From the NCBI GenBank assembly GCA_022781445.1, contig JALETQ010000013.1, positions 1 to 48,757 of the forward strand: DNA of 48,757 bases. Reading direction: 5' to 3'. Source of the stretch: Prevotella sp. (GTDB taxonomy: Bacteria > Bacteroidota > Bacteroidia > Bacteroidales > Bacteroidaceae). Below the pieces are notes generated by a model. That model worked only from the letters and a program-made list of their open reading frames with translations. It was not told where the DNA came from and did not search any database. Made by a program: the position numbers and the translations under genes. This document shows, in pieces, positions 7,363 to 16,884 of this stretch; the stretch's first letter is position 1, and the number at the start of each line of letters is the position of its first letter.

Positions 7363-9579
7363 ATGTTGAAAGAATCATTTGACCTTATACGAAAACTACT
7401 GAGAGAGGGTGTCTTGAGCGAAGCCATCAGGCAGTTGCGTACCTTGCTCGACAGCTATCGCGACGGCACCACTGCCGACAAGCTCGACGGTATTGAAGAG
7501 GAATACAAGCTGATGCTCGGCTATATGCTCAAAGGTTACCGTGACCCGGAAAGAGAAAACCTTTATGAAAGGTTGCTCGACAAAACCAACCGGCTGACAA
7601 ACGACTACGACTTATCGCTGCGCAAGAAACTGGTAAGCAGTTATGTGGAAGCCGCCGGACAGGCCTTGCACGAGGGAGTGACGACCGATGACATCCGGCG
7701 TAGGCTCGAGTCCTTCGTGACCGACGTGGCATTGACCGGACTGCAGTCTGACGAAAACGAAAATACGCACATCAAGAAGTTGCGACAGGAACACCAACAA
7801 TTCATGAACAGCCTGTTCAACAAGATATGGACATCGCCGGCATGGGACGAACACGAAGGTTCTTTCTACCGCGATCTTATCCTTTCGCCCTCCATCGACA
7901 TCACCGATGCCAAATGGATGACTGCGGCCGTCATGCTGGGCTGTATGAACATATTTGACTTCGAAAAATTCAACACCTTGACTTTCATCTACCTCCACGC
8001 CACAGACATCCGACTGAAACAGCGTGCTTTCGTGGGATGGGCTTTGTCGCTTTTCGTCGCCCCCGGACAACACGGCAAAGTGAAGGAACTGGTAGAAAAG
8101 ATGTGTGACGACGGCAAGACACGTTCTGATCTGCTGGAGTTGCAAAAACAAATATACTTCTGCCTCAACGCCGAATCGGATCACGAGGAGATACAACGCG
8201 ACATCATGCCCAATATCATGCGCAACAACCATTTCGAAATATCAAGGTTCGGCATCGTCGAAAAGGAAGAAGACGAAATGCAAAACATTCTCAATCCGGG
8301 AGCTTCCGACAAGGCGATGGAAGAACTGGAACGCAGCATGAGAAAGATGGCTGACAAGCAAAATGCCGGTGCAGACATCTACTTCGGTGGCTTTTCACAC
8401 ATGAAAAACTACTCTTTCTTCTTCCATTTGAGCAATTGGTTTGTACCTTTCACTCCACAACATCCCGAAATCATCAGACTCAGCGAACAGAACACACAGT
8501 TCATGTTGATTCGGAAACTGTTTCAAACCGGACCTTTTTGCGACAGCGACAAGTACTCGTTCACACTCTCGATGATTTCCATCTTCGACAAAATACCGGC
8601 CAATATGAGGGAAGCACTCGCCGGCCAGGACAATATCATGGGAGGGCCGTTTCTTCCGAACGACCAAGAAAGCGACACTTATGCCAGAAGGATGTATCTG
8701 CAAGACCTTTACAGATTCTTCAGGCTCTATAAGAAGAAAGAAGACTTCTTCTCTCCTTTCCCTGTCAGACAATCGGGAAACGGAAAGGAAAACCTGTTCC
8801 TGCTCGACGTTTTCAAAGACACCGACCTGCATCATGAAGTAGAACAACTGGCACTTTTCCTCATGAAACAGAAGAAGTTGTATTCTCTTCAACTGCTCTT
8901 GGAGCACTACGAAGATGTCCACAGCGTATCGCTGGACTACCTGCGCGGCACGACCTGCCTGCGAAACGGCGAAAACACCATGGCAGAGCGATTCTTCAAA
9001 CAGGTGCTGTCCATACAACCCGACCACGAACAAGCCTTATCCGGACTTGCCAAGAGCGTGTTCCGACAAGAGAAGTATGAGGAAACCGACCTGCTGTATC
9101 AGCAGCTCACTTCCGATTATCCGCAGAAAAAGCACTACCAACTGCATCATGCCATCTGCCTTCTCAAGCTCGATAAAACCGAACAAGCACTGCAGATTCT
9201 CTTCCGCCTCAACTACGAACAACCCGAAGACATGGCAATTTGCAGAATACTGGCATGGGGACTGCTCATGGCAAAGAAACCTGCACAGGCCGAAAACTAC
9301 TATCAAAAGATTCTGTCGAGCGGACAGACTGCCCTCGAAGACAAACTCAACGAAGGGTATGCCCACTGGATATCGGGTGACATACAAGGGGCTGTGGATG
9401 CCATGAAAGAGTTTCTGAAGCGTCAGCCGCAACACCAACAACAGTTTTCCTTCATCATGGGAGAGTTCAGAAAGGATGTTTCCTTACTTGACAAGTACGA
9501 CATCAGTGCAACAGAGTGCCAACTGATGGCAGAACTGGTGACCGACAACAAATCGATCCCCTCCTCCTCTTCCCTTTGA
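7363..9579 (+). CDS. Large TPR-repeat protein
   Basis: A 738-residue, probably cytosolic protein. The start at 7363 (MLKESFDLIRK) is chosen because the 25 codons before it show no conserved-looking sequence and overlap the end of the lipoprotein gene. Roughly residues 560-710 contain tetratricopeptide repeats, seen as paired helices such as AERFFKQVLSIQPDHEQAL and AENYYQKILSSG. The N-terminal 500 residues are helical and unassigned. It has no signal peptide or membrane segment. It ends 31 bp before radA and is probably co-transcribed with it. TPR proteins scaffold complexes; the partner here is unknown. The family resembles conserved Bacteroidales proteins of unknown function. Confidence 0.8.
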   Translation: MLKESFDLIRKLLREGVLSEAIRQLRTLLDSYRDGTTADKLDGIEEEYKLMLGYMLKGYRDPERENLYERLLDKTNRLTNDYDLSLRKKLVSSYVEAAGQALHEGVTTDDIRRRLESFVTDVALTGLQSDENENTHIKKLRQEHQQFMNSLFNKIWTSPAWDEHEGSFYRDLILSPSIDITDAKWMTAAVMLGCMNIFDFEKFNTLTFIYLHATDIRLKQRAFVGWALSLFVAPGQHGKVKELVEKMCDDGKTRSDLLELQKQIYFCLNAESDHEEIQRDIMPNIMRNNHFEISRFGIVEKEEDEMQNILNPGASDKAMEELERSMRKMADKQNAGADIYFGGFSHMKNYSFFFHLSNWFVPFTPQHPEIIRLSEQNTQFMLIRKLFQTGPFCDSDKYSFTLSMISIFDKIPANMREALAGQDNIMGGPFLPNDQESDTYARRMYLQDLYRFFRLYKKKEDFFSPFPVRQSGNGKENLFLLDVFKDTDLHHEVEQLALFLMKQKKLYSLQLLLEHYEDVHSVSLDYLRGTTCLRNGENTMAERFFKQVLSIQPDHEQALSGLAKSVFRQEKYEETDLLYQQLTSDYPQKKHYQLHHAICLLKLDKTEQALQILFRLNYEQPEDMAICRILAWGLLMAKKPAQAENYYQKILSSGQTALEDKLNEGYAHWISGDIQGAVDAMKEFLKRQPQHQQQFSFIMGEFRKDVSLLDKYDISATECQLMAELVTDNKSIPSSSSL

Positions 9580-9610
9580 AAACAGAACCGTTAATCAGCA
9601 ATCAACGACA

Positions 9611-10987
9611 ATGGCAAAAAGCAAAACGGTATATGTGTGTTCCAACTGCGGACAGGAATCCATCAAATGGGTGGGAAAATGTGCAGTCTGCGGACAATGG
9701 AACACCTATAAAGAACTGAGGATTGCAGGAACAACCGAAAACTCCCGCAACTCAGCATTCTCACAAGAGCGTAACCAAGAGAACCAACCGCTCCGTCTGA
9801 AAAACATCCCCGACCGGGAAATGCCACGCTATGACATGAACGATACCGAGCTCAACAGGGTTTTGGGAGGTGGACTGGTACCCGGTTCCATCGTTTTGCT
9901 GGGTGGCGAACCGGGTATCGGAAAAAGTACATTGGTGATGCAAACCTTTCTGTCGATGACCGACCGCAAGATCTTATATGTAAGCGGAGAAGAAAGCATG
10001 TACCAGCTCAAGATGCGTGCCGACAGGATATCATCATCTCCCAACGACCATTTGCTCATCATGTGCGAAACGCATCTGGAGAACATCCTCCTGCAAACGA
10101 AAGCCGTTCAACCCGAAATTGTGGTCATTGACTCCATTCAAACGATTTCGACCGAAACGGTCGACAGCAGCCCGGGCAGTGTCACACAGGTCAGAGAATG
10201 TGCCTCAACGTTGTTGCGGTATGCCAAGACATCGGGAGTTCCGGTCATTCTGATAGGACACATCAACAAGGAAGGAACGCTCGCCGGTCCGAAAATCCTC
10301 GAACACATCGTCGATACGGTGATCCAATTCGAGGGCGACCAACATTACATGTATCGTATCCTGCGATCCATCAAAAACCGTTTCGGCAGCACTGCAGAAC
10401 TCGGAATATACGAGATGCAGCAGAACGGACTGCGCCAAGTATCCAATCCGTCGGAGCGTTTGCTCACCGATGACCACGAAGGACTGTCGGGCATAGCCAT
10501 CAGTTCGGCGATCGAAGGAGCTCGTTCGTTCCTGCTTGAGACCCAGGCACTCGTCTCGACGGCAGCCTACGGCACCCCCCAAAGGTCGGCAACGGGCTTC
10601 GATCAACGCCGCCTCAACATGCTGTTGGCGGTACTGGAAAAAAGAGTGGGCTTCAAACTCATACAAAAAGACGTGTTCATCAATATTGCCGGCGGGCTGC
10701 GTGTCACTGATTTGGCAATGGATCTCAGCATCATTGCGGCAGTCCTGTCAAGCAATGTCGATACACCCGTCGAAAACGGATGGTGCATGGCAGGCGAAGT
10801 GGGACTGAGCGGCGAAGTCAGACCGGTCGGAAGAATCGAACAAAGAATTGGTGAAGCCGAGAAACTGGGGTTCGTCAACATGATCATTCCTTCTTCCAAT
10901 ATGAACGGTCTGGCGACCGGAAAGTTCAAAATCCGACTTCATCCGGTCAGGAAAGTAGAAGAAGCCTTGCGCCTCCTTTTCGGCTGA
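9611..10987 (+). CDS. radA: DNA repair protein RadA
   Basis: RecA-like ATPase/helicase that helps process recombination intermediates by branch migration. All diagnostic parts are present in 458 residues, the normal length. There is an N-terminal C4 zinc finger (C10, C13, C24, C27), a Walker A GGEPGIGKST at 98-107, the RadA-specific KNRFGS motif near 256, and a C-terminal Lon-protease-like domain from about 300. The gene follows the TPR gene by 31 bp; the next gene has its own promoter, so radA is probably last in its transcript. Nothing about it looks unusual. Confidence 0.97.
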   Translation: MAKSKTVYVCSNCGQESIKWVGKCAVCGQWNTYKELRIAGTTENSRNSAFSQERNQENQPLRLKNIPDREMPRYDMNDTELNRVLGGGLVPGSIVLLGGEPGIGKSTLVMQTFLSMTDRKILYVSGEESMYQLKMRADRISSSPNDHLLIMCETHLENILLQTKAVQPEIVVIDSIQTISTETVDSSPGSVTQVRECASTLLRYAKTSGVPVILIGHINKEGTLAGPKILEHIVDTVIQFEGDQHYMYRILRSIKNRFGSTAELGIYEMQQNGLRQVSNPSERLLTDDHEGLSGIAISSAIEGARSFLLETQALVSTAAYGTPQRSATGFDQRRLNMLLAVLEKRVGFKLIQKDVFINIAGGLRVTDLAMDLSIIAAVLSSNVDTPVENGWCMAGEVGLSGEVRPVGRIEQRIGEAEKLGFVNMIIPSSNMNGLATGKFKIRLHPVRKVEEALRLLFG

Positions 10988-11048
10988 CAAGACCCCTATT
11001 CTTAACAAGAAATGTAAAAAACTAACGTTTATCCCACATTCTCACTTC

Positions 11049-11085
11049 TTGTTTGTGGTGTTTTATCGGATATTATTTATCTTTG
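11049..11085 (+). promoter_or_regulatory. Bacteroidetes-type promoter of the DUF4836 gene
   Basis: TTGTTTG at 11049-11055 lies 22 bp before TATCTTTG at 11078-11085, a close match to the -33 and -7 consensus. The transcript would begin about 11092 and give a leader of roughly 20 nt before the ATG at 11111. Confidence 0.7.
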
Positions 11086-11110
11086 TGGACTAAACATTAA
11101 CATCATAATT

Positions 11111-12715
11111 ATGAAAACCATCCGTAATTTATCACTTTTCACCTTGATGATAGTTGCTTTCCTGCTATCATCGTGTTCGAAAACCCCAAAGTCAGCCAAA
11201 CTAATTCCCGAGAACGCAAACGTTGTCATGCGTTTTGACGTGAAGCAAATTGCCGAGAAATCCGGACTTGAGAAAGATGACAAAATCAAGAATGAGTTGA
11301 AGGGCGAACTCAAAAAATCGGGACTTCCCAAAGCACTTCAGACCAAGATGGAAGCCATTTTGGATGACCCTGCCAAATCGGGAGTAGACCTTCGTGAACC
11401 CATCTTTGCATACGTAGTTGCCGCTCCCAAGCCCAAAGTGGGTATCGTCGGTTCGGTTCTCGATGCCAAAGAATTTGAAAGCCTCATCAACGATGTATCG
11501 AAGGAAATGGGCGGAGAGCAGTTGAAGGATGAAAACGGACTGCGTTACATGGCAATTGAGGAAAGTCTTTTTGCCTTCAACGACGAGAGCTTTGCCTTCA
11601 TCGGCAACGAAGACTACAACACCGATCCGAAGAAGATGCTCGACGAGGTGAAAGAACAGTTTGCCTCAGACGGAAAGAAGACCATGTATGAAAACGAATT
11701 CTTCAAGCAGATGTGCGGAAAGAAGGGTGTTGCACAAATCCTCGTGAACTACAATGGACTCGAAAAGACCGTTCCGGGCATGATGGAAGCCATGACGATG
11801 ATGCCCGAAGGTATCAAGTTAGACGACATTGCCTATCTGACCGACATTGATGTCAAGGAAGGCGAATCGGCTGCAGTGGTGGAAATTCTCTCGAAGTCGA
11901 AACAATGGGACGATCTGATGAACAAGAACAAAGACATCTGTCCGGTCATCAAAGGCGACTTGTTGAAATATACTTCCAAAGACGGATTTGCCTTGCTTGC
12001 CAACATCAATGGCCCCAAATGGTATGAATTCTTCAAGACCATGCCCATTGTGAAAAAGATACCGAAAGAGGCGATGGATCTTATCCAAAAAGCTGCCATG
12101 ACCATTAACGGTGACATATCCATGTCATTCTCAGATATCGACCTTGCCAAGCGCATCCTACGTTTCAACGTGATGATTCAAACCAAAGATGCCGCTCTCG
12201 TAGACATGTCGAAAACCTTCGGAATCATTTCTTCGGATATCCCTCAATATGCTCCGTCATGTTATGCCATTCCTGCCAACTGGGGAATGGGGACCCAAGA
12301 GGCCGTTAATTTCGGATTCAAGAACAATCTGACTTTCTTCTTTGCCGGCAAGCCCGGCCAGGACTTCTTAACGGCTGCCAATCCCGTGACTGCAGACGAC
12401 GTGAAGAACCGCAGGATGTATATGTATTTCAACTTCAATCTGCTCAACAAAGTGGCAGAAAGCCTCAACAGCCAGGAGAAGATTGCCATGAAAGAAGTGG
12501 CTAAGATATTCGAGTATGCTGAAGCTTACGACGAGAGTACGACCAAATTTATCATTCGTTTGGTCAACAAGGATAAGAAAAAGAACATTTTCCAACTGCT
12601 GTATACCACCGTCGGTACACTGTCGAACTTGTACCAACAGAACTTCACCGATGACGATTTAATTGTTGATGAGAACATGGAACAGTCTGCCGATACGGTT
12701 GCTGTCATGGAATAA
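11111..12715 (+). CDS. DUF4836 family lipoprotein
   Basis: A 534-residue exported lipoprotein; the signal peptide ends in LLSSC with Cys22 as lipidation site. The sequence after it, SAKLIPENANVVMRFDVKQI, is the typical opening of DUF4836 proteins, a Bacteroidetes family without known function. It contains no enzymatic motif that I recognise. It has its own promoter at 11049-11085 and a good terminator at 12723-12766, so it appears monocistronic. Family assignment rests on this N-terminal pattern, length and lipoprotein signal; no role is proposed. Confidence 0.8.
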   Translation: MKTIRNLSLFTLMIVAFLLSSCSKTPKSAKLIPENANVVMRFDVKQIAEKSGLEKDDKIKNELKGELKKSGLPKALQTKMEAILDDPAKSGVDLREPIFAYVVAAPKPKVGIVGSVLDAKEFESLINDVSKEMGGEQLKDENGLRYMAIEESLFAFNDESFAFIGNEDYNTDPKKMLDEVKEQFASDGKKTMYENEFFKQMCGKKGVAQILVNYNGLEKTVPGMMEAMTMMPEGIKLDDIAYLTDIDVKEGESAAVVEILSKSKQWDDLMNKNKDICPVIKGDLLKYTSKDGFALLANINGPKWYEFFKTMPIVKKIPKEAMDLIQKAAMTINGDISMSFSDIDLAKRILRFNVMIQTKDAALVDMSKTFGIISSDIPQYAPSCYAIPANWGMGTQEAVNFGFKNNLTFFFAGKPGQDFLTAANPVTADDVKNRRMYMYFNFNLLNKVAESLNSQEKIAMKEVAKIFEYAEAYDESTTKFIIRLVNKDKKKNIFQLLYTTVGTLSNLYQQNFTDDDLIVDENMEQSADTVAVME

Positions 12716-12722
12716 TACCGGT

Positions 12723-12766
12723 CAAAAGGGGTAAGGAGCATTGTTCCCTGCCCCTTTTGCTTTTTG
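12723..12766 (+). terminator. Intrinsic terminator after the DUF4836 gene
   Basis: CAAAAGGGG (12723-12731) pairs with CCCCTTTTG (12751-12759), followed by CTTTTTG. The stem is 9 bp with a 19-nt loop. It lies 8 nt after the stop codon. Confidence 0.7.
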
Positions 12767-12793
12767 TTTCCCAACGATGACGACACTCCTTTG

Positions 12794-14008
12794 ATGGCCT
12801 CCTTACTTCTTCGCAAGCTACTCAGCCGTAACATCAGTCCGTTTCAGTTGGCAGGCTTTGTCCTTGCCAATCTTTTCGGCATGACCATTGTACTCACGTC
12901 GGTTCAGTTTTATACCGATGTATTGCCACTGTTTACCGGCAACGACAGTTTTCTGAAACCCGGTCAGGTCATCATTGCCAAACAGGTGAGTGCCTTGCGA
13001 ACCATCTCAGGTGCACCTCCGGTATTCAAGTCCGACGAAATTGATGCTCTCCGCCGTCAGCCGTTCATCCAATCGGTCGGTACTTTCACGCCATCGCTTT
13101 ATCATGTGATGGCAACCATCGGCGGTGATGCCCTCGGTATGCAGATGACCACTGAAATGTTTTTCGAGTCAGTTCCCGACGACTATCTCGACATCGACCT
13201 GACGAAATGGCATCGCAACCATCCGGACGGCGACACCATTCCCATCGTTCTTCCCCGCACTTACCTCAACCTATACAACTTCGGTTTCGCCGGCAACCGA
13301 GGCCTGCCCACCATTTCTGAAGGACTCGTGGGCATCATCAACATCCATTTGCTGCTGACGGGTACCCACGGCAAATGCAGGCTCACAGGTAAAGTTGTTG
13401 ATTTCTCACGTCGCCTCAACACCATTCTTATTCCGCAGTCGTTCATGGAGTCGCTCAACGCCCGCCTTTGTCCCGGCATTCCCGCACCGCCGTCACGCCT
13501 CATACTGCAGGTGAACAATCCTGCCGACGAACGCATTGCCGACTATCTGCAAGCCAACGGCTACGACACCGAAAGCAACGATGCCGATGCCTCCCGCACG
13601 GCAGGATTCCTGAAGTTGGTCATCCTGCTGGTCATGGGAGTGGGCGTACTCATCACGGCCTTGTCTTTTTACGTTCTGCTGTTGAGTATCTTCCTGCTGT
13701 TGCAGAAACACACCGAGAAGATCGACTCGTTGATGCTCATCGGCTATGCACCCCATACGATAGCACGGTTTTACGATGCCTTGTCGTTGGTGGCAAACAT
13801 CGTCATTCTGGCTTTATCGCTGGCACTTACGCTTCTTTTACGAAACTACTATCTGCCCCACTTCGGCGAACTTTATCCCTCCTACACTCCGTCTGCCCTC
13901 TTCCTCACCCTGCTGACAGGCATCGTGCTGTTTGTCGTCATCTCTGTTTTCAATTATCTGTCCATTCGTCGCAAAGTCATTGCCGTTTGGAAGATGCACA
14001 CCCAGTAA
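12794..14008 (+). CDS. FtsX-like ABC transporter permease
   Basis: A 404-residue inner-membrane protein with the MacB/FtsX permease layout: one N-terminal membrane segment (about residues 18-40), a periplasmic domain of roughly 200 residues, then three membrane segments in the C-terminal 150 residues. The start at 12794 (MASLLLRKLL) places positive residues just before the first membrane helix; an in-frame start 10 codons upstream overlaps the terminator region. No ATPase gene adjoins it, so its partner is encoded elsewhere. comEC begins 46 bp downstream on the same strand and may be co-transcribed. The transported substrate, or mechanical role as in cell division, is unknown. Confidence 0.85.
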   Translation: MASLLLRKLLSRNISPFQLAGFVLANLFGMTIVLTSVQFYTDVLPLFTGNDSFLKPGQVIIAKQVSALRTISGAPPVFKSDEIDALRRQPFIQSVGTFTPSLYHVMATIGGDALGMQMTTEMFFESVPDDYLDIDLTKWHRNHPDGDTIPIVLPRTYLNLYNFGFAGNRGLPTISEGLVGIINIHLLLTGTHGKCRLTGKVVDFSRRLNTILIPQSFMESLNARLCPGIPAPPSRLILQVNNPADERIADYLQANGYDTESNDADASRTAGFLKLVILLVMGVGVLITALSFYVLLLSIFLLLQKHTEKIDSLMLIGYAPHTIARFYDALSLVANIVILALSLALTLLLRNYYLPHFGELYPSYTPSALFLTLLTGIVLFVVISVFNYLSIRRKVIAVWKMHTQ

Positions 14009-14054
14009 TCCATCTTCTGTCCCTTCATCTCCCGGCCGCTCACACATACCTCGC

Positions 14055-15683
14055 ATGAAAGCCTACGGATACTGCCAGCTATATCCCTTTCTTCGCATTG
14101 CCGTCTGTCTGGCTTCGGGCATTGCCGGCGGCTATGTCTTGCGTGATTACCTTGCACCGTCAATGGTCTACGCCGCTTTCTTTGTCACCCTTCTTGCCGG
14201 TTTTATTACCATGCGTCATCCAACAGTACAGAGCATACTGCTCATGGGAGCGGTCGGAACGGGCGGAGCCTCGCTGCTGATGCTGCATGCGGAACAGTTA
14301 CATCTGAAAAGCAGTGATACCGAAACGGTTTATCGGGCCGTTTTGCTGAACCGACCGACGGCAAGAGGGAAAGTCGTGCGGTGTGACATACGGATGATCG
14401 ATGGCGAATATGCAGGCAAAACCATCAGGGCAACCATCCTTCGCGACACCCTCACCGGCAGACATTCACATCTCGACACGGGCGACGGCATCCTTGCCTA
14501 TTCATCCGTCCGACCGCTCACCGACGATACCCGTCGTTTCAACTATGCTCTTTATCTGCGCACGCAACACATCGCGGGTACCACTTTCATCCACCACAAC
14601 GCATGGAAGGAAGTGACTGCCGACCTTTCAACCCTCACATCGGCCGAACGAACGAGACTTCGGCTGCTGCGGTGGCGCGACCGGCTGAAGGAGGAATACC
14701 GGCTGAAGGGATTCGATGAAAACGAATATGCCATCATATCTGCCATGACACTGGGTGACAAAACAACTCTGACACCCGACCTCAAAGACACTTTCGCTGC
14801 CGGTGGAGCATCACACCTTCTGGCCTTGAGCGGATTACATCTGGGCATTTTCTACGGTCTGTTGACACTGCTCGTACCCAAGCGTCGCCATCCATATCTC
14901 TCCGGATTGTTACTCATGGCAACCATTTGGGGGTATACGATGCTCGTGGGCATGATGCCTTCCGTCGTCAGAGCAGCCATCATGCTTTCCATCTATGCAT
15001 TCGTAGAACTCCTCGGGCGGAAGAAGCTGTCGCCCAACACGCTCGGACTGGCAGCCACCATCATGCTGACCGTTCATCCTTTCGGCTTCTTCGACATCGG
15101 CTTTCAGCTGTCATTCATGGCCGTGTTCGGTATAGCCCTTTGTCACGACAGCTTGCTTCGGGTCATCCCCCGTCGGTGGCAGACAAAGATTGCCGTCCCC
15201 GTGTGGTCGATTGTTTCCGTATCGCTGGCAGCACAAATCAGCGTGATGCCCCTTGTCATTTATCATTTCGGCAGCTTTCCCACTTATTTTCTCCTCACAA
15301 ATCTGGTTGCCGTTCCCCTTGCCACCGTCATTCTTTATCTGTCGGTGGCCGTATGGGGACTTTCATTCTCAAGTAGCCTCCAGACAATAGTAGTCTCGGC
15401 ACTTTCCGGGTTCGCCCATACGCTCAACGAATTTCTGAAATGGGTGGCAGCATTACCCGGTGCCAATCTGCAAGGTTTAAGCATCAACCTACCACAACTG
15501 GCAGCCATCTATGTCGGATTTGCCTTCATGTTCGCCTTGCTCCACCGTCTCTTCCCGCGCCATTTCGACCCGATTTTAACCCGGAGTCATGAAAGTCCGA
15601 ACCGGTATTGTTCGATGACGGGCAAGGAGCCTGCAAGCGGACGAAAGCTGTCGGGAAGCATGGAATATGAAGATAAGAAATGA
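14055..15683 (+). CDS. comEC: ComEC/Rec2 competence channel protein lacking the MBL domain
   Basis: Integral membrane protein of the DNA-uptake channel family. The 542 residues contain a short N-terminal membrane part, a DUF4131-like soluble domain (about 80-200), and the Competence domain from about 215, with the signature LALSGLHLGIFYG and many membrane segments up to about residue 500. Full-length ComEC usually carries a C-terminal metallo-beta-lactamase domain with an HxHxDH motif; none is present, and the protein stops shortly after the last helix. This short form may be natural, with the nuclease encoded elsewhere. The start at 14055 avoids overlap with the permease gene. A role in natural transformation is inferred from the family. 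Confidence 0.9.
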   Translation: MKAYGYCQLYPFLRIAVCLASGIAGGYVLRDYLAPSMVYAAFFVTLLAGFITMRHPTVQSILLMGAVGTGGASLLMLHAEQLHLKSSDTETVYRAVLLNRPTARGKVVRCDIRMIDGEYAGKTIRATILRDTLTGRHSHLDTGDGILAYSSVRPLTDDTRRFNYALYLRTQHIAGTTFIHHNAWKEVTADLSTLTSAERTRLRLLRWRDRLKEEYRLKGFDENEYAIISAMTLGDKTTLTPDLKDTFAAGGASHLLALSGLHLGIFYGLLTLLVPKRRHPYLSGLLLMATIWGYTMLVGMMPSVVRAAIMLSIYAFVELLGRKKLSPNTLGLAATIMLTVHPFGFFDIGFQLSFMAVFGIALCHDSLLRVIPRRWQTKIAVPVWSIVSVSLAAQISVMPLVIYHFGSFPTYFLLTNLVAVPLATVILYLSVAVWGLSFSSSLQTIVVSALSGFAHTLNEFLKWVAALPGANLQGLSINLPQLAAIYVGFAFMFALLHRLFPRHFDPILTRSHESPNRYCSMTGKEPASGRKLSGSMEYEDKK

Positions 15684-15693
15684 CACTTTACTG

Positions 15694-15718
15694 TTTCATG
15701 ACCGATTTGAGTTTTAAC
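15694..15718. repeat. Solitary end of the interspersed repeat
   Basis: TTTCATGACCGATTTGAG followed by TTTTAAC is the inverted form of the AAATCGGTCATGA-type terminus, 10 bp after comEC. I cannot find a matching second end nearby other than the full copy at 16054. Confidence 0.4.
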
Positions 15719-15999
15719 GTGATTTAATGGTATTTTTCGCTGTCTGCGAGCCGTATTCCGCGTGTGTTCCGACCCTTCCACCACTTTACCGAGAGGTGTG
15801 GAAGAGGGGGGATTTGGGACAATTGGAATATGGCATAATCAACGAATACGACTATGCGTCAAAGTACTTTTTTTAGGTAGAAACGTAGACTTTTGACATG
15901 TCAGACAAATAATCGGCCGACCGGACATCGGAGTCCGATAAAAAGTTATGTTTGTTCATGGTTCGATTGTTTTGTGTAAAAACAAAGGTATAATCCAAA

Positions 16000-16036
16000 A
16001 GGCTGAAACCCAAGCGAGGGATTCAGCCTAATTTTG
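16000..16036. terminator. Possible bidirectional terminator hairpin
   Basis: AGGCTGAA (16000-16007) pairs with TTCAGCCT (16022-16029) around a 14-nt loop, followed by AATTTTG on the plus strand and TTTTGG on the minus strand. It sits between the converging comEC and pdxT genes, where a terminator is expected, but the U-tracts are short. Confidence 0.45.
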
Positions 16037-16053
16037 GGGGATAAGAAAAATTT

Positions 16054-16247
16054 TTAACCCGAATCGGTCATGAGAATGTTAATCTCCGGACAAGCCTTCT
16101 TATGAGTTTCCTTTCGGATTTCATTTTTTCTGTCGTCATTTGTCCTTCCTTTTGTTTTGACGTAGCCGGTTATGCTGCAACTCAAAGAACAAAGCAACTG
16201 CCCGGCAATCGGGCAAAACCGATCCGGACTCTCATGACCGACCCGGA
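16054..16247. repeat. Interspersed repeat copy A (about 194 bp)
   Basis: Left end TTAACCCGAATCGGTCATGA, right end TCTCATGACCGACCCGG: the 12 bp TCGGTCATGAGA are shared as an inverted pair. The interior CGTAGCCGGTTATGCTGCAAC matches CGTAGACCGCTACGCCTGCAAC-like sequence of the 34297 copy. There is no open frame that looks like a gene. Confidence 0.6.
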
Positions 16248-16311
16248 ATGATCAAGAAGTTGTCTATGCCGGAGCGGCTCATTCCTTTCCGATACAGACA
16301 TCTTTCCGTCG

Positions 16312-16884
16312 TTAGGGAATCATGTCGAGGAACAGACGATGCACTGAAGTGTCGTCATTCAGCTCGGGATGAAAGGCCGTTGCCAGCTGCGTGCCCTGTC
16401 GGGCAGCCACGATATGTCCGTCAACCGTTGCCAATACTTCGAGCCCTTCGCCTGCATTTTCGATGTAAGGCGCACGAATGAAGGTCATCGGGATGGGATG
16501 ATCGATGCCTTTCATGGGTGCCTCGGTAAAGAAACTGCCCAACTGTCGACCATAGGCATTGCGCCTGGACGACATATTCATCGTTCCGAAACGCTCTACA
16601 TGTTCTTCACCCTCTACCCGATCGGACAACAAAATCAGTCCGGCGCATGTTCCGAAAACGGGCAATCCGGCTTTGATGTCGTTCAGGATGGGTTCGTAGA
16701 GGTTCAAATCATGGAGCAACTTGGTGATGGTCGTACTTTCTCCACCGGGCAAAATCAAGGCATTTTTGGGTTGATTCCAGTCCTCTCTCTGCCTGATTTC
16801 GAAAGTTTCCACACCAAGTTTGCGCATCATTTGCTCGTGTTCGAGAAAAGCTCCCTGAAGAGCCAAGATGGCAATGCGCTTCAT
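16312..16884 (-). CDS. pdxT: Pyridoxal 5'-phosphate synthase glutaminase subunit PdxT
   Basis: Class I glutamine amidotransferase that feeds ammonia to PdxS in the DXP-independent vitamin B6 pathway. In 190 residues it has the oxyanion motif GGES (47-50), the nucleophile Cys80 in FGTCAGLILL, and the catalytic His172/Glu174 in FHPEL. Its ATG overlaps the pdxS stop by one base (TAATG), a sign of translational coupling and consistent with the stoichiometric PdxS-PdxT complex. Expected to act in the cytosol. It is the last gene of the unit fused-regulator, pdxS, pdxT. Confidence 0.97.
   Translation of the reverse strand: MKRIAILALQGAFLEHEQMMRKLGVETFEIRQREDWNQPKNALILPGGESTTITKLLHDLNLYEPILNDIKAGLPVFGTCAGLILLSDRVEGEEHVERFGTMNMSSRRNAYGRQLGSFFTEAPMKGIDHPIPMTFIRAPYIENAGEGLEVLATVDGHIVAARQGTQLATAFHPELNDDTSVHRLFLDMIP

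Larger units (their letters stand above)
15684..16311. other. Convergent intergenic region between comEC and pdxT
   Basis: Both flanking genes end here. The region contains a solitary repeat end (15694-15718), a hairpin near 15773-15807, a possible terminator (16000-16029: AGGCTGAA and TTCAGCCT arms) and interspersed repeat copy A (16054-16247). I see no coding sequence. Confidence 0.6.
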
